Position numbers and translations under genes: made by a program. From Kosakonia sacchari SP1 (GTDB lineage Bacteria; Pseudomonadota; Gammaproteobacteria; Enterobacterales; Enterobacteriaceae): 64,000 nt of DNA. The stretch is taken from NCBI RefSeq assembly GCF_000300455.3, contig NZ_CP007215.2, positions 3,224,001-3,288,000 of the forward strand. The letters run 5' to 3'. Positions within the stretch are counted from its first letter, which is position 1. Each line of letters begins with the position of its first letter. The notes under the pieces are model-generated. The model saw only the letters and a program-made list of their open reading frames with translations. It was not told the origin of the DNA and did not search any database. Below, piece by piece: positions 42,385-54,613 of this stretch.

Positions 42385-43344
42385 TTAACGCTGCGCTATT
42401 TCCCTGCTGCGGGTAAATTGTTGTTCCAGCATTGAGCTTCCCCACTGTTCGCCCTGCCACTCCTTGTTCAGGGTGAAGCCGAAAGATTCATAAAGTGCAC
42501 GTGCGGCGTTCAGCCCGCTGAATGTCCAGAGCTGCACGGCGGAAAACTGTTGTTCATCGCAAAACTGCATCGCTTTGGCGAGCAATTGACGCCCAATGCC
42601 GGTGCCACGGCATTCATCATCAAGAATAAACCAGCGCAGATGCGCCTCGTTATTGCCTAAATCTTCCCCATCAATGGCAATCGACCCGACGATTTTGCCC
42701 TGATGTACCGCGAGCCAAATATTATTGCGCGCATTATCCAGACGCCCGGCGAATTCGGCCAGGCCCGCAGCCACTTTGCTTTCAAAAAAATAGCCGAAAC
42801 CATAATGTTGCGAATAGTAGCTGGCGTGCATTTCGCTGATGCGGCCAATCATTCCCGGCAGATAACCGGTGACGATTTCTGGCTTTTCACGGGCCGGAAG
42901 CGGCGCACCCTGGCGGCAGGCTTCAAGCGCTGTGGCATAGGCCGACAAGCCGCGAGCTACCGCCTCCTGTTCGGCAGAAGTCAGATGCTGCAGCGCCTCA
43001 CGCACTCGCATGGCGCCGTAGCTGTTAATACGCGTGACGCTCGCTTTGCCCTGCGCGGTCAACTGCAAGGTTTTATAGCGCGCATCCTCAGCCGAGGGAA
43101 CGTCCTGCAATTCACCGGCGGCGATAAGCCGGCTCAGCATACGGCTGACGCTTGATTTCTCCAGCCCGAGGATCTGCACCAGTTGCGCTGCCGTCATCGC
43201 GCCCTGCTTTTCCACTTCCAGCAAAGTATGTACTGCGGAAGGGGAATAATCCGTCGCTGCAAGCGTGCTGTTCATAAAGCCCAGCTCACGCACCATCCGC
43301 CTTGATGCGCTACGAATAGTGTTGATCAATTGGTCAGCAGCCAC
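42385..43344 (-). CDS. MarR regulator fused to GNAT acetyltransferase
   Basis: A 319-residue two-domain protein. Residues 1-145 are a MarR-type winged helix (TAAQLVQILGLEKSSVSRML). Residues 155-310 are a GNAT acetyltransferase with the acetyl-CoA loop DECRGTGIGRQLLAKAMQFC near 240. The fusion is known in many bacteria; targets are unknown. A possible autoregulatory dyad (GTTG, seven bases, CAAC) lies about 25 bases before the start. Confidence 0.88.
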   Translation of the reverse strand: MAADQLINTIRSASRRMVRELGFMNSTLAATDYSPSAVHTLLEVEKQGAMTAAQLVQILGLEKSSVSRMLSRLIAAGELQDVPSAEDARYKTLQLTAQGKASVTRINSYGAMRVREALQHLTSAEQEAVARGLSAYATALEACRQGAPLPAREKPEIVTGYLPGMIGRISEMHASYYSQHYGFGYFFESKVAAGLAEFAGRLDNARNNIWLAVHQGKIVGSIAIDGEDLGNNEAHLRWFILDDECRGTGIGRQLLAKAMQFCDEQQFSAVQLWTFSGLNAARALYESFGFTLNKEWQGEQWGSSMLEQQFTRSREIAQR

Positions 43345-43794
43345 GTTGTTACCTCAGAGGGAAATGGATAGTTGCACAATACAACCATCAACAAACCAAG
43401 CTGTCAACATAGCTTTTATAGGGTCAAAAGCGCTATGACCGGACACGCGACACCACGTGTTACTACACCGTTTCAAGGAGGCTAATCCCGACGGCTGATT
43501 CTGCAGGCGCAGAGCAAACATAAAGATAAGTGGCACAAGCGACAAGGCTTTAAAGCTAACTTCCTGAAGAGAGTGCTATTACTGGAAGCGTGCTCGCAAA
43601 TCCTGACGCGGTAACACAGGATCCGTTGTTGGGGTTTCAGCCCGCGTTGCCGCGTCAGCGACACTTTTCTCGCCCAAAAGCCGAATGTTGCTGTTCAGAA
43701 TTCCTTGCGCTCCCGCTTAATTACCCTATAAATCCAGGCAAGAGCCCTGTACAATCCCTGCCCTAAGATCCTATAACTGATTAATTTTTGAACT
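43345..43794. promoter_or_regulatory. intergenic region between MarR-GNAT gene and rimO
   Basis: About 450 bases without a supported gene. A candidate rimO promoter is TTGCGC at 43705-43710, 16 bases, TATAAA at 43727-43732. The MarR-side half has the dyad near 43372. I see no other structure. Confidence 0.5.
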
Positions 43795-45120
43795 ATGAGC
43801 AATGTGAACCTGCAGCCGAAAATCGGCTTTGTCTCGCTGGGCTGCCCGAAAAACCTGGTGGATTCCGAACGTATCCTCACCGAGCTGCGTACCGAAGGCT
43901 ATGACGTGGTGCCAAGCTATGACAACGCCGACATGGTTATCGTCAACACCTGCGGTTTTATCGACAGCGCGGTGCAAGAATCGCTGGAAGCGATTGGCGA
44001 AGCGCTGAATGAAAACGGCAAGGTGATTGTGACCGGCTGCCTCGGCGCAAAAGAGGATCAGATCCGCGAAGTGCACCCGAAAGTGCTGGAGATAACCGGG
44101 CCGCACAGCTATGAGCAGGTGCTGGAACATGTTCACCACTATGTGCCGAAACCGAAGCACAATCCATTCCTGAGTCTGGTACCGGAACAGGGCGTCAAAC
44201 TGACGCCGCGCCACTACGCTTACCTGAAAATTTCCGAAGGCTGTAACCACCGCTGCACGTTCTGCATTATCCCGTCAATGCGCGGCGATCTGGTGAGCCG
44301 CCCGATTGGCGACGTGTTATCCGAAGCCAAACGTCTGGTCGATGCGGGCGTGAAAGAGCTGCTGGTGATCTCGCAGGACACTTCCGCCTACGGCGTGGAT
44401 GTAAAACACCGCATGGGCTTTCACAACGGCGAGCCGGTAAAAACCAGCATGGTTGGCCTGTGCGAGCAACTGGCGAAACTTGGTGTCTGGACACGTCTGC
44501 ACTACGTTTACCCGTACCCGCACGTTGATGACGTCATTCCGCTGATGGCGGAAGGCAAAATCCTGCCGTATCTGGATATCCCGCTGCAACACGCCAGCCC
44601 GCGCATTCTCAAGCTGATGAAGCGCCCCGGCGCGGTCGACAGGCAACTGGCGCGCATTAAGCAGTGGCGTGAAATCTGCCCGGAACTGACCCTGCGTTCC
44701 ACCTTTATCGTCGGTTTCCCTGGCGAAACAGAAGAAGATTTCCAGATGCTGCTCGATTTCCTCAAAGAAGCGCGTCTGGATCGCGTCGGCTGCTTTAAAT
44801 ACAGCCCGGTAGAAGGTGCAACCGCCAACGAACTGGCCGATCAGGTGCCGGAAGAGGTGAAAGAGGAGCGCTGGAACCGCTTTATGCAGTTGCAACAGCA
44901 GATCTCCGCCGAGCGCTTGCAGGAAAAAATCGGTCGCGAAATTCTGGTAATCATCGATGAAGTGGACGAAGAAGGCGCGATTGGTCGCAGCATGGCAGAC
45001 GCCCCGGAAATCGACGGCGCGGTGTACCTGAACGGCGAAACCGGTGTTAAACCGGGCGACATTATCCGCGTGAAAGTGGAAAACGCCGACGAATACGATC
45101 TGTGGGGTTCCCGCGTTTAA
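43795..45120 (+). CDS. rimO: ribosomal protein S12 methylthiotransferase RimO
   Basis: RimO, 441 residues, as in E. coli. A radical-SAM enzyme that adds a methylthio group to Asp88 of ribosomal protein S12. The N-terminal cluster domain ([25 protein letters not shown]) precedes the radical-SAM motif CNHRCTFC near residue 150 and the C-terminal TRAM domain. In E. coli bssR is next to it; here accessory genes lie between. Confidence 0.96.
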   Translation: MSNVNLQPKIGFVSLGCPKNLVDSERILTELRTEGYDVVPSYDNADMVIVNTCGFIDSAVQESLEAIGEALNENGKVIVTGCLGAKEDQIREVHPKVLEITGPHSYEQVLEHVHHYVPKPKHNPFLSLVPEQGVKLTPRHYAYLKISEGCNHRCTFCIIPSMRGDLVSRPIGDVLSEAKRLVDAGVKELLVISQDTSAYGVDVKHRMGFHNGEPVKTSMVGLCEQLAKLGVWTRLHYVYPYPHVDDVIPLMAEGKILPYLDIPLQHASPRILKLMKRPGAVDRQLARIKQWREICPELTLRSTFIVGFPGETEEDFQMLLDFLKEARLDRVGCFKYSPVEGATANELADQVPEEVKEERWNRFMQLQQQISAERLQEKIGREILVIIDEVDEEGAIGRSMADAPEIDGAVYLNGETGVKPGDIIRVKVENADEYDLWGSRV

Positions 45121-45129
45121 ACCTTTCCT

Positions 45130-45152
45130 CCCTCTCCTCATGCAGGAGAGGG
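45130..45152. terminator. terminator between rimO and gsiD
   Basis: CCCTCTCC/GGAGAGGG with a seven-base loop between convergent genes. E. coli has yliE and yliF at this place; here there is only this hairpin. Confidence 0.7.
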
Positions 45153-45158
45153 AATTTC

Positions 45159-46070
45159 CTATCCCTTAATCTTCGGGTCCAGCGCGTCGCGCAGGCCATC
45201 ACCCAGCAGGTTAAACGCCAGCACCGTCAGAAAAATCGCCAGCGAAGGGAATAGCGCCACATGCGGCGCAATCACCATATCCGCACGCGCTTCATTGAGC
45301 ATCGCTCCCCACTCCGGCGTTGGCGGCTGTGCGCCCATACCTAAAAATGAGAGGCTGGCGGCTGAGATAATCGACGTGCCGATACGCATGGTGAAATAGA
45401 CCACAATCGATGACACCGTACCCGGCAGAATATGGTGAAACAGGATCACCGCATCGCTGGCCCCGATGCTGCGCGCGGATTCAATAAAAGTTTGTTGCTT
45501 GAGCACCAGCGTGTTGCCGCGCACCAGGCGGGCAAATGCCGGAACGGAGAACACCGCCACGGCGATGATCACATTCGCCATGCCGCTGCCCATTATCGCC
45601 ACCACCGCAATCGCCAGCAGAATGCCGGGGAACGCAAACAGCACATCACAGATGCGCATAATCAGGCGATCCCACCAACCTTCGTAGTAACCCGCCAGCA
45701 ATCCCAGCACCGTACCGATGAGCGCGCCAATCAGCACCGCAAAAAGACCGGCGGCAAGCGAAATCTGCGCGCCGACCAGCACGCGGCTTAAAATGTCGCG
45801 CCCCAGCGAATCGACGCCGAACCAGTGCACCAGAGACGGCCCTTCATTGAGCCGGTCGTAGTCAAAATAGTTTTCCGCATCGAACGGGGCTATCCACGGG
45901 GCGACAATCGCCAGCAGGATCAGTAGCAGCACAAAAATCCCGGCGGCCATCGCCAGCGGCTGGCGACAGAAACGTCGCCAGAATTCATGCCACGGCGTGC
46001 GCACATGCCCCGGTTTGACTACGGGCATGGCGTTTAACACCGCCTGTCGACGCCAGTTTAATAATCGCAT
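45159..46070 (-). CDS. gsiD: glutathione ABC importer permease GsiD
   Basis: GsiD, 303 residues, inner-membrane permease of the glutathione importer GsiABCD. Six membrane helices and the EAA loop ([20 protein letters not shown]) that contacts the ATPase. Last gene of the iaaA-gsiABCD operon; two bases separate it from gsiC. Confidence 0.95.
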   Translation of the reverse strand: MRLLNWRRQAVLNAMPVVKPGHVRTPWHEFWRRFCRQPLAMAAGIFVLLLILLAIVAPWIAPFDAENYFDYDRLNEGPSLVHWFGVDSLGRDILSRVLVGAQISLAAGLFAVLIGALIGTVLGLLAGYYEGWWDRLIMRICDVLFAFPGILLAIAVVAIMGSGMANVIIAVAVFSVPAFARLVRGNTLVLKQQTFIESARSIGASDAVILFHHILPGTVSSIVVYFTMRIGTSIISAASLSFLGMGAQPPTPEWGAMLNEARADMVIAPHVALFPSLAIFLTVLAFNLLGDGLRDALDPKIKG

Positions 46071-46072
46071 CC

Positions 46073-46993
46073 TTACTTGTACCTGATCGCGGGATTAAGG
46101 GCGGCGTAGAGCACATCCACCACTAAGTTGATAAGAATAAACTCCAGCGAGAAGAGCAGCACCTCGGCCTGAATCACCGGGTAGTCGCGCATCTCCACCG
46201 AGTCCACCAGCAAACGGCCCAGCCCAGGCCAGTTGAAGACTTTCTCCACCACAATGGAGCCGCCGAGCAAAAAGCCAAATTGCAGCCCCATCATGGTGAC
46301 CACCGGGATCAGCGCGTTGCGCAGACCATGTTTGAGAATAACCCAGCGCTCGCTCACGCCTTTGGCACGCGCGGTGCGCATGTAGTCCTCGTTGAGCACG
46401 TCCACGAACGAGGCGCGGGTAAAACGCGCCATCACCGCCGCCACTGCCGCACCGAGCGTTAACGACGGCAAAATATAGTGCTGCCAGCTGTCGGCACCGA
46501 CGGTCGGCAGCCAGCCGAGTTCAACCGAGAAGATCTGCATCAGCAACATGCCGAGCGCAAACGCCGGGAATGACATGCCCGTTACCGCCAGCGCCATACC
46601 CAGATGATCCGGCCAGCGGTTGCGCCACACGGCGGCGGCAATCCCCGCGCCAAGGCCAAACAGCATCGCCCAGCACATGCTGGTAATGGTCAGCAGCAGC
46701 GTCGGCATAAAACGGCTGGCGATTTCCTCCACCACCGGGCGGCGCGAAGACATCGATATTCCAAAATCACCCTGCAGCACATTGCCGATGTAGTGCCAGA
46801 ACTGTCGCCACAGCGGTTGATCCAGCCCAAGCTGACGGCGCACCAGCTCAATGACCTGCGCATCGGCTTCCGGCCCGGCAATCAACCGCGCCGGATCGCC
46901 CGGCAGCAAGTGGACAAACAGAAACACCAGCACCGCCACAATCAGTAGCGTCGGGATCAGGCCCAGCAAACGTTTAATAATATAATTTTGCAT
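46073..46993 (-). CDS. gsiC: glutathione ABC importer permease GsiC
   Basis: GsiC, 306 residues, same length as in E. coli. Permease partner of GsiD, with the EAA loop in [20 protein letters not shown]. Start at MQNYIIKRL, with GAGGG upstream. Confidence 0.95.
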   Translation of the reverse strand: MQNYIIKRLLGLIPTLLIVAVLVFLFVHLLPGDPARLIAGPEADAQVIELVRRQLGLDQPLWRQFWHYIGNVLQGDFGISMSSRRPVVEEIASRFMPTLLLTITSMCWAMLFGLGAGIAAAVWRNRWPDHLGMALAVTGMSFPAFALGMLLMQIFSVELGWLPTVGADSWQHYILPSLTLGAAVAAVMARFTRASFVDVLNEDYMRTARAKGVSERWVILKHGLRNALIPVVTMMGLQFGFLLGGSIVVEKVFNWPGLGRLLVDSVEMRDYPVIQAEVLLFSLEFILINLVVDVLYAALNPAIRYK

Positions 46994-47038
46994 TGTGCGT
47001 TCCCTCACGCCTCCTTTTGCTCTGCGAGGTGGAGTGAG

Positions 47039-48580
47039 TTATTTCACCAAATCCGCGTTATCAAAACTGAACCCGGTATCGGGCATAATGTAGAAACCGG
47101 TGAGCTTCTTGTTATGCGCTGAAACCAACTTTTCCACCACCAGCGGCACCCACGGCGACTCCTGCCAGATGAGATCCTGCGCCTGTTTGTACAACTGCTC
47201 TTTCTCCGCAGCATCCGTGGTTTTTAGCGCCTCGGCGAGGTCTTTATCCACTTGCGGGTTGCTGTAAAACGCGGTGTTGAACTGCGTTGGCGGCCAGTTC
47301 CACGAGGCGAACAGCGGCGACAGCGCCCAGTCTGCTTCGCCGGTCGAGGCCGACCAGCCGGTGTAGAACATGCGCACGCCGCTCTGCGCTTGCCCTTTGG
47401 CTTCCACTTCCGCTGCGCGCTGCCCGGCGTCCATCGCCGTTACCTGCACTTTAATACCCACCTGCGCCAGTTGCTGCTGGGTAAACTGTAATACTTTCTG
47501 CGCGGTGCTGTGGTTATGCGACGACCACAAAGTCGTGCTGAACCCCTGCGGATAACCGGCTTCTTTTAGCAGTTCTCGGGCTTTTGCCGGATCGTACGGC
47601 CAGGGTTGATAGGCCTGTGAATAGGCAATGGTTGGCGGTACAACGCCGGTGGCGGGCGTCGCGAAACCGGCGAACGCCACTTTAACCAGTGCCGGTCGGT
47701 TAATGGCGTAGTTGATCGCCTCGCGCACTTTCGGGTTATCGAACGGTTTTTGCGTGACATTCATACTGATGTAACGCTGCATAATCGACGGGCTGGCGAC
47801 CAGTTCCAGCTTGCTGTTTCTTTTCAGCACTTCCGCCTGTTCGTAGGGAATGGGAAACGCGAACTGCGCTTCGCCGGTTTGCAGCATCGCCGCGCGGGTG
47901 TTGTTGTCCACCACCGGCCGCCAGGTAATGGAGTCCAGCTTGGGTAAACCTTGCTGCCAGTACCCGGCGAATCGCTTCACTTTCACGTAATCGGTCTGGT
48001 TCCACGCTTCCAGTTCATATGGGCCGGTGCCTACGGGGTGAAAACCAATGTCGTTGCCATATTTTTGCAGCGCCGCCGGAGAAATCATGGCGCTTGCCGG
48101 GTGCGCGAGAATATTAATAAACGCGGAAAAAGGCTGCTTAAGGGTAATTTTTACCGTGTAGGCATCCGCCACATCGGTTTTCGCGATATTTTTATACAGG
48201 TTATAGCGCTTCAGGCTATTGCGCGGATTACTGGCACGATCGAGGTTGGCTTTTACCGCTGCGGCGTCAAAATCCGTCCCATCCTGGAACTTTACACCGT
48301 GGCGCAAGTTGACGGTATAAACCATGCCGTCAGCGGAAACGCTATAGCTCTCTGCCAGCACGTTTTCCAGTAGCATATCTTTATCGAGGCCAAACAGCCC
48401 CTGATAGAACGATTTCGCCACCGCCTGCGATAGCGTGTCGTTGGCATCATACGGGTCGAGGGTAGTGAAATTGGATCCCACCGCGACAACCACATCTTTC
48501 GCCGCAAAGGCCGGGATGGCGGTCAGCGCAAACATCACGCCGGCAAGTCCCCGCCAGTGCCGTGAAATGAATTGTGTCAT
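47039..48580 (-). CDS. gsiB: glutathione-binding protein GsiB
   Basis: GsiB, 513 residues, periplasmic solute-binding protein of the SBP_bac_5 (DppA/OppA) type. Signal peptide cleaved near residue 26 (AIPAFAAKD). It delivers glutathione to GsiCD. Confidence 0.95.
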   Translation of the reverse strand: MTQFISRHWRGLAGVMFALTAIPAFAAKDVVVAVGSNFTTLDPYDANDTLSQAVAKSFYQGLFGLDKDMLLENVLAESYSVSADGMVYTVNLRHGVKFQDGTDFDAAAVKANLDRASNPRNSLKRYNLYKNIAKTDVADAYTVKITLKQPFSAFINILAHPASAMISPAALQKYGNDIGFHPVGTGPYELEAWNQTDYVKVKRFAGYWQQGLPKLDSITWRPVVDNNTRAAMLQTGEAQFAFPIPYEQAEVLKRNSKLELVASPSIMQRYISMNVTQKPFDNPKVREAINYAINRPALVKVAFAGFATPATGVVPPTIAYSQAYQPWPYDPAKARELLKEAGYPQGFSTTLWSSHNHSTAQKVLQFTQQQLAQVGIKVQVTAMDAGQRAAEVEAKGQAQSGVRMFYTGWSASTGEADWALSPLFASWNWPPTQFNTAFYSNPQVDKDLAEALKTTDAAEKEQLYKQAQDLIWQESPWVPLVVEKLVSAHNKKLTGFYIMPDTGFSFDNADLVK

Positions 48581-48613
48581 GTTGCTCTCCTGAAGAACCC
48601 TGCCAGTGCTCAG

Positions 48614-50473
48614 TTAAAAACGGGATTGCGTGCTGCCGGGCGTCGAACGGGCAACAAAATGCCCCGGCCCCACGTTCTGCAACTGCACGCGTTGCATTGA
48701 CTCGCCACGTTTGCGGATATTGCTGGGCATGTCATCAGACAACAACACACGCTGCGCGTGATGGTGCGCAGGGTCGGCAACCGGCACCGCCGACATTAAC
48801 TTACGTGTATACGGATGCTGCGGGTTTTCAAACACCGCCTGCCGTGGGCCGATCTCAACAATTTGCCCAAGGTACATCACCGCGACGCGGTGGCTGATGC
48901 GCTCTACCACCGCCATATCATGTGAGATAAACAGAAATGCAATGCCCATCTCACGCTGCAAATCGAGCAGTAAATTAATGATTTGCGCGCGGATCGAGAC
49001 ATCCAGCGCCGAAACAGATTCGTCCGCCACCACCACGCGCGGGTTGAGCGCCAGCGCCCGGGCGATGCAAATACGCTGGCGCTGTCCGCCGGAAAACTCA
49101 TGCGGGTAGCGCCATGCGTGTTCCGGCTTCAGACCGACGCGCTCCAGCAGCCACTCCACGCGCTGCCGGCCCTCTTCTGCCCCTAATAAATTGTGTACCC
49201 GCAGCGGTTCAATAATCGAATCGCCAACGGTCTGGCGCGGGTCCAACGAGGCGTATGGATCCTGGAAAATAAACTGAATATCGCGGCGGATTCGTTTCAT
49301 TTGGCTATCCGCCAGCGTATCAATGCGCTCACCGTTAAAGGTGATGGAACCGCTCTGGTGCTCCACCAGGCGCAGCAGCGCGCGCCCGGTGGTAGATTTA
49401 CCACTGCCGGATTCGCCCACCAGCGACAGCGTTTCGCCCGGCCAGAGATCAAAGCTCACCCCTTCCACAGCGTGCACCTCTTTGGTGACGCGATTAAGAA
49501 TGCCGCTGCGCAGCGGGAAGCGCGCCACCAGATCGCGCACCTGCAAAATCGGCTCGCCCGGCACCACCGTATCCTGCTCGATTTCCGCTTCCTGATGCGC
49601 CTGGTTTTTTGGCGAAATCAGCGGAAAGCGGCGCGGCAGCGTGCTGCCATGCATCGCCCCCAGTTTGGGCACCGCTGCCAGCAGCGCGTTGGTATACGGG
49701 TGCTGTGGATGGTTGAAAATCTGCTCTACGCTGCCGGTTTCCACCGCTTCGCCCTGGTTCATCACCAGTACGCGGTCGGCAACATCGGCGACCACGCCCA
49801 TATCGTGCGTGATGAAAATCACCCCCATCGACATCTCTTTTTGCAGCACGGCGATGAGTTGCAGGATCTGCGCCTGGATCGTGACATCCAGCGCGGTGGT
49901 CGGTTCGTCGGCAATCAGTACCGCCGGGCGACAGGAGAGCGCCATCGCAATCATTACGCGCTGGCGCATGCCGCCGGAAAGCTGGTGTGGAAAGCTGGAT
50001 AAAATCGACTGCGATTCCGGGATACGCACCAGATCGAGCATACGCCGCGCTTCCATCATGGCGTCTTCGCGCCCCAGTTTCTGGTGCAGGCGTATCGACT
50101 CGGCGATCTGCTCGCCTACCGGAAACACCGGGTTGAGCGAGGTCATCGGCTCCTGAAAAATCATCGCAATATCCGCGCCGCGCACGCTGCGCATTTGCGA
50201 TGCGCTCAGCCGGGTGAGTTCCACATTCTGCCGGTTACGCCGGGTCAGGCGCATGTGATCGCAGCTCACTTCGCCGCCCGCTTGCTCAATCAGGCGCAGC
50301 AACGCGAGCGCGGTAACCGATTTACCAGAACCGGATTCGCCGACAATCGCCAGCGTTTCGCCGCGTTTAAGGGAAAAGGAGAGACGGCGAACCGCCGGGA
50401 CGAGTTGCTTGTCATGGCTGAAAGCGACGTTCAGATTACTGACATCCAGCACCACGTTAGCGTCGGTTTCCAT
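48614..50473 (-). CDS. gsiA: glutathione importer ATPase GsiA
   Basis: GsiA, 619 residues, two ABC domains in one chain. Walker A GESGSGKS appears twice (near residues 45 and 355), signature motifs are LSGGMRQR and FSGGQRQR, and both Walker B motifs are intact. It powers GsiBCD. The start METDANVV is chosen; the frame is open 43 codons upstream into iaaA. Confidence 0.95.
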   Translation of the reverse strand: METDANVVLDVSNLNVAFSHDKQLVPAVRRLSFSLKRGETLAIVGESGSGKSVTALALLRLIEQAGGEVSCDHMRLTRRNRQNVELTRLSASQMRSVRGADIAMIFQEPMTSLNPVFPVGEQIAESIRLHQKLGREDAMMEARRMLDLVRIPESQSILSSFPHQLSGGMRQRVMIAMALSCRPAVLIADEPTTALDVTIQAQILQLIAVLQKEMSMGVIFITHDMGVVADVADRVLVMNQGEAVETGSVEQIFNHPQHPYTNALLAAVPKLGAMHGSTLPRRFPLISPKNQAHQEAEIEQDTVVPGEPILQVRDLVARFPLRSGILNRVTKEVHAVEGVSFDLWPGETLSLVGESGSGKSTTGRALLRLVEHQSGSITFNGERIDTLADSQMKRIRRDIQFIFQDPYASLDPRQTVGDSIIEPLRVHNLLGAEEGRQRVEWLLERVGLKPEHAWRYPHEFSGGQRQRICIARALALNPRVVVADESVSALDVSIRAQIINLLLDLQREMGIAFLFISHDMAVVERISHRVAVMYLGQIVEIGPRQAVFENPQHPYTRKLMSAVPVADPAHHHAQRVLLSDDMPSNIRKRGESMQRVQLQNVGPGHFVARSTPGSTQSRF

Positions 50474-50492
50474 CCGCTCAACCCCACTCGCA

Positions 50493-51434
50493 TTATTCAC
50501 GATAAATGCCCACGCTTGGCGCATCGCCCGCGTAACCCCACGCGCGATACATCCCTTCACTGTTGAACGGCAACGCCACGTTGCCTTCGCGATCAACCGC
50601 AATCAGCCCACCGCTGCCGCCCAGCGCCGGGAGTTTTTCCATCACCACCGCGTCGCAGGCTTCCTGCAAACTCAAACCACCGTACTCCATCAGCGCGGCG
50701 ATATCGTAAGCCGCCAGCGCACGGATAAATACTTCGCCGGTGCCGGTGCAGGAGACCGCCACGTTGGCGTTATTGGCATAGCAGCCTGCGCCGGGTAATG
50801 GGCTGTCGCCCACGCGGCCCGGTAATTTATTGGTCATGCCGCCGGTCGATGTCGCAGCCGCCAGGTTGCCCTGCTTATCCAGCGCCACCGCACCCACAGT
50901 GCCAAATTTTTTGCTCTCATCAAGCGGCGCGGAGCCGTGATCCAGCACCGTGTGCCCGGCGTCCCGCGCGTCCATCAGTTGTGCAAAGCGTTCTGGGGTG
51001 GAAAACAGGCTCGGTGATACCGCTTCCATACCGTGGGAAAAGGCAAACTTTTCCGCTCCTTCGCCAATCATGAAAACATGCGGGCTGTGCTCCATCACCA
51101 GACGCGCCGCCAGCACCGGATTGCGCAAGCGGCTGACACCCGCCACCGCGCCCGCTTGTAAGGTGTTGCCGTCCATCACACAGGCATCCAGCTCATGGGT
51201 TTCATCGCGGGTAAATACCGCGCCGATACCAGCGTTAAATAAGGGGCACTCCTCCAGCAGCCGCACCGCTTCCGTTACCACATCCAGTGCGCTAACGCCC
51301 GCTTCCAGCATGCGCTGCCCGGTTTCGATAATTGACGAAAGCACGTGTACGTAACGTTGCTCTTTTTCCGGACTCATCTGCGCACGGCCGATAGCACCCG
51401 CACCGCCGTGTATTGCGATTACCGCTTTAACCAT
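50493..51434 (-). CDS. iaaA: isoaspartyl peptidase/L-asparaginase IaaA
   Basis: IaaA, 313 residues, Ntn-hydrolase that splits itself before the catalytic Thr in GTVGAVALD (near residue 178). It removes isoaspartyl residues and hydrolyses asparagine. First gene of the gsi operon, divergent from moeA. Confidence 0.95.
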   Translation of the reverse strand: MVKAVIAIHGGAGAIGRAQMSPEKEQRYVHVLSSIIETGQRMLEAGVSALDVVTEAVRLLEECPLFNAGIGAVFTRDETHELDACVMDGNTLQAGAVAGVSRLRNPVLAARLVMEHSPHVFMIGEGAEKFAFSHGMEAVSPSLFSTPERFAQLMDARDAGHTVLDHGSAPLDESKKFGTVGAVALDKQGNLAAATSTGGMTNKLPGRVGDSPLPGAGCYANNANVAVSCTGTGEVFIRALAAYDIAALMEYGGLSLQEACDAVVMEKLPALGGSGGLIAVDREGNVALPFNSEGMYRAWGYAGDAPSVGIYRE

Positions 51435-51597
51435 TTGTGCCGCCTGGATTTCTCTGCGCCTGGAGGGATTTCTGAATATAGAAAGTCGTTACAACGATGT
51501 AAAGCAATGTCATTACAACGGGGTAGGCGTAAGGCATGTTGAGGCCTTCTCTTTTCTGCCATAATGGCCGCTTCATCGCGTTGACTGGATATTAACT

Positions 51598-52830
51598 ATG
51601 GAATCATCAAACGGCCTGATCTCACTCGATACGGCCCTGTCACAGATGCTGTCACGCATTTCACCGCTGACTGAAAGCGAAACCCTGCCGCTGGTGGCCT
51701 GCTTTGGTCGCGTGGTGGCGCAAGATATTATCTCTCCGCTGAACGTACCAGGTTTTGATAACTCGGCGATGGACGGCTACGCCGTGCGGCTGGCGGAAGT
51801 ACAAAGCGGTGACGCCCTGCCAGTGGCGGGTAAAGCGTTTGCCGGACAGCCCTTCGACGGCGAGTGGCCGGCAGGCACCTGCATACGCATTATGACCGGC
51901 GCGCCGATCCCCGCCGGATGCGACGCGGTAGTAATGCAGGAACAAACAGAACAGACCGATGCCGGTATTCGTTTTACCGCCGAAGTGCGGGCTAACCAGA
52001 ATATTCGCCGCGCGGGCGAAGATATTCGACAAGGTGCCAGCGTTTTTGCGGCGGGCACAAAACTGACCGCCGCCGAGCTGCCGGTTATTGCCTCACTGGG
52101 TATTGCCGATGTCAGTGTGCTGCGCAAAGTGCGCGTGGCGCTGTTTTCCACCGGCGACGAACTGCAACTGCCGGGCCAGCCGCTGGCTGACGGACAAATC
52201 TACGATACCAACCGCTTGTCCGTTCATCTGATGCTGAGCCAGCTCGGTTATGAGGTGATTAACCTTGGCATCGTGCCGGACGATCCGCAGAAGCTGCGCG
52301 ACACCTTTATCGCTGCCGACAGCCAGGCCGATGTGGTGCTGAGCTCCGGCGGCGTGTCGGTGGGCGAAGCCGATTACACCAAAACTATTCTTGATGAATT
52401 GGGCGAAATCGCGTTCTGGAAACTGGCGATCAAGCCGGGTAAACCGTTCGCCTTTGGCAAACTGAAGAACAGCTGGTTCTGCGGCCTGCCTGGTAACCCG
52501 GTTTCCGCGACGCTCACCTTTTATCAGCTGGTACAACCGCTGCTGGCGAAACTGAGTGGTAACACCGCCGATACGCAGCCGCTGCGTTTTCGCGCCCGTG
52601 CGGTGGAGCGCCTGAAAAAGTCGCCGGGACGTCTCGATTTTCAGCGCGGGGTGTTAAGCCGTGGCGACGATGGCACGCTGGAAGTGCGCAGCACCGGTCA
52701 CCAGGGTTCACATATTTTTAGCTCCTTTAGCCAGGGTAACTGCTTTGTGGTACTGGAGCGCGAACGAGGCAATGTCGAAGCCGGTGAATGGGTGGATGTC
52801 GAGATGTTTAACCATCTCTTCGGAGGCTAA
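51598..52830 (+). CDS. moeA: molybdopterin molybdotransferase MoeA
   Basis: MoeA, 410 residues. It inserts molybdate into adenylated molybdopterin. The conserved regions [43 protein letters not shown] and KPGKPFAFG are present. It starts the moeA-moeB operon. Confidence 0.96.
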   Translation: MESSNGLISLDTALSQMLSRISPLTESETLPLVACFGRVVAQDIISPLNVPGFDNSAMDGYAVRLAEVQSGDALPVAGKAFAGQPFDGEWPAGTCIRIMTGAPIPAGCDAVVMQEQTEQTDAGIRFTAEVRANQNIRRAGEDIRQGASVFAAGTKLTAAELPVIASLGIADVSVLRKVRVALFSTGDELQLPGQPLADGQIYDTNRLSVHLMLSQLGYEVINLGIVPDDPQKLRDTFIAADSQADVVLSSGGVSVGEADYTKTILDELGEIAFWKLAIKPGKPFAFGKLKNSWFCGLPGNPVSATLTFYQLVQPLLAKLSGNTADTQPLRFRARAVERLKKSPGRLDFQRGVLSRGDDGTLEVRSTGHQGSHIFSSFSQGNCFVVLERERGNVEAGEWVDVEMFNHLFGG

Positions 52831-52832
52831 AG

Positions 52833-53585
52833 ATGGCTGAAGAACTTAGTGACGCGGAGATGATGCGCTATAACCGACAGATTATTCTGCGCGGTTTTGA
52901 TTTCGACGGCCAGGAGCGGTTAAAAGCCGCTCGCGTACTGGTGGTCGGGCTCGGCGGCCTCGGCTGCGCCGCTGCGCAATATCTGGCGGCGGCGGGTATC
53001 GGGCAGATGACGCTGCTCGATTTTGATACGGTGGCGCTCTCTAACCTGCAACGTCAAACGCTGCACAGCGACGCGGATATCGGCGTGGCAAAAGTGGACT
53101 CGGCGCGCGAATCGTTACTGCGCATCAACCCGAATGTGCAATACACCGCCATCAACGCCCTGCTTGATGACACGGCGCTGCTCACACAGATTGCCGCCCA
53201 TGACCTGGTGCTGGATTGCACCGATAACGTCGCGATTCGTAACCAGCTCAACGCGGCCTGTTTTCAGCATCGCGTGCCGCTGGTTTCCGGTGCGGCTATT
53301 CGCATGGAAGGCCAGATCAGCGTCTTTACCTGGGGCGAAAACGCCCCGTGCTACCGCTGCCTGAGCCGGCTGTTTGGCGATAACGCGCTGACCTGTGTCG
53401 AAGCGGGTGTCATGGCGCCGCTGGTCGGGGTGATTGGTTCGTTGCAGGCGATGGAAGCCATCAAAGTGCTGGCGCATTACGGTACGCCGGCGGCGGGAAA
53501 AATCGTCATGTATGATGCAATGACCTGCCAGTTCCGCGAAATGAAACTGCTGCGCAATCCTGACTGCGACGTCTGCGGGCGTTAA
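52833..53585 (+). CDS. moeB: molybdopterin-synthase adenylyltransferase MoeB
   Basis: MoeB, 250 residues. It adenylates the C-terminus of MoaD. The nucleotide-binding loop is VVGLGGLGCAAAQYLAAAG, and the zinc cysteines are in CYRCL and CDVCG. Two bases after moeA. Confidence 0.96.
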   Translation: MAEELSDAEMMRYNRQIILRGFDFDGQERLKAARVLVVGLGGLGCAAAQYLAAAGIGQMTLLDFDTVALSNLQRQTLHSDADIGVAKVDSARESLLRINPNVQYTAINALLDDTALLTQIAAHDLVLDCTDNVAIRNQLNAACFQHRVPLVSGAAIRMEGQISVFTWGENAPCYRCLSRLFGDNALTCVEAGVMAPLVGVIGSLQAMEAIKVLAHYGTPAAGKIVMYDAMTCQFREMKLLRNPDCDVCGR

Positions 53586-53601
53586 TCTCCCGCCTCTTTT
53601 T

Positions 53602-53624
53602 CCGGATGGCGCAACGTCATCCGG
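53602..53624 (+). terminator. terminator/REP-like hairpin after moeB
   Basis: CCGGATG/CATCCGG arms with a nine-base loop. Resembles half of a REP element. In E. coli fsaA comes next; here there is only about 125 bases before pflE. Confidence 0.65.
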
Positions 53625-53660
53625 CATCGCGATAAAAGGTCGACTTTCGTCACGGAAACC

Positions 53661-53675
53661 TTCATTCGAAAGTAA
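53661..53675. promoter_or_regulatory. shared TTCGAA motif, copy 1 (upstream of pflE)
   Basis: Minus strand TTACTTTCGAATGAA, 35 bases upstream of pflE. The same 15 bases occur exactly before ybiV and with one change before ybiU, so a common regulator is likely. Confidence 0.65.
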
Positions 53676-53679
53676 TTTA

Positions 53680-53704
53680 ATCTCCATATGAAATATATGG
53701 AGAT
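53680..53704 (+). promoter_or_regulatory. hairpin covering the pflE ribosome site
   Basis: Perfect ten-base arms ATCTCCATAT/ATATGGAGAT with a five-base loop. The right arm contains the GGAG ribosome site of pflE. Folding would hide it, which suggests translational control or RNA-temperature type behaviour. Confidence 0.6.
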
Positions 53705-53709
53705 AAATT

Positions 53710-54609
53710 ATGATCTTCAACATCCAGCGCTATTCCACTCACGACGGCCCAGGTATTCGTACCGTTGTGTTCCTGAAAGGCTGCTCGCTAAGCTGCCGCT
53801 GGTGCCAGAACCCGGAGAGCCGCAGCCGCACACGGGATCTGCTGTTTGACAACCGTCTGTGCCTTGCCGGGTGTGAGTTATGCCAGCACGCCACGCCAAA
53901 GGTGATTGAACGTGCGGTGAACGGTTTGGTTATCCACCGCGAAAAACTTGATGATACGCAGCTTGATGCGCTCACCGATTGTTGCCCAACGCAGGCGCTG
54001 AGCGTCTGCGGTGAAACACCCGATGTGCGCGATATCATGAATACCGTTTTGCGTGATAAACCCTTTTATGATCGCAGCGGCGGTGGCATCACCCTTTCCG
54101 GCGGCGAGCCGTTTATGAACCCGCAACTGGCGCAGCAACTGCTTCAGGCCAGCCATCAACACGGCATTCATACGGCAGTGGAAACCTGCCTGCATGTGCC
54201 GTGGCGCTATATCGAACCATCCCTGCCCTTTGTGGATCTGTTTCTCGCAGATTTGAAACATGTCGATGATGCCGCCTTTCGCCAGTGGACCGGCGGCTCG
54301 GCAAAACGCGTGCTGGATAACCTAAAACGGCTGGCGCAGGCGGGGAAAAAACTCACTATCCGCGTGCCGCTGATCCCCGGTTTTAATGCCGATAAAGACG
54401 CCATAAGCGCCATTACCGCCTTCGCCGCCGATGAGCTGAAGGTCAGCGATATTCATTTTTTGCCTTACCACACGCTGGGCATGAACAAGTACCACCTGCT
54501 CGGCGAACCCTACACCGCCCCAGAGAAGCCGCTTGATGCCCCGCAACTGCTGGCGTTTGCGCAGGATTGTGCCCGGCGCAAAGGGCTGACGGCGACATTA
54601 CGAGGATAG
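53710..54609 (+). CDS. pflE: glycyl-radical enzyme activase PflE (YbiY)
   Basis: YbiY, 299 residues. Radical-SAM activase with the motif CSLSCRWC near residue 26, which generates the glycyl radical on the neighbouring PflF. Additional cysteines at about 48-62 and 92-104 could bind extra clusters as in other activases. Four bases before pflF. Active in anaerobic conditions. Confidence 0.93.
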   Translation: MIFNIQRYSTHDGPGIRTVVFLKGCSLSCRWCQNPESRSRTRDLLFDNRLCLAGCELCQHATPKVIERAVNGLVIHREKLDDTQLDALTDCCPTQALSVCGETPDVRDIMNTVLRDKPFYDRSGGGITLSGGEPFMNPQLAQQLLQASHQHGIHTAVETCLHVPWRYIEPSLPFVDLFLADLKHVDDAAFRQWTGGSAKRVLDNLKRLAQAGKKLTIRVPLIPGFNADKDAISAITAFAADELKVSDIHFLPYHTLGMNKYHLLGEPYTAPEKPLDAPQLLAFAQDCARRKGLTATLRG

Positions 54610-54613
54610 AACC

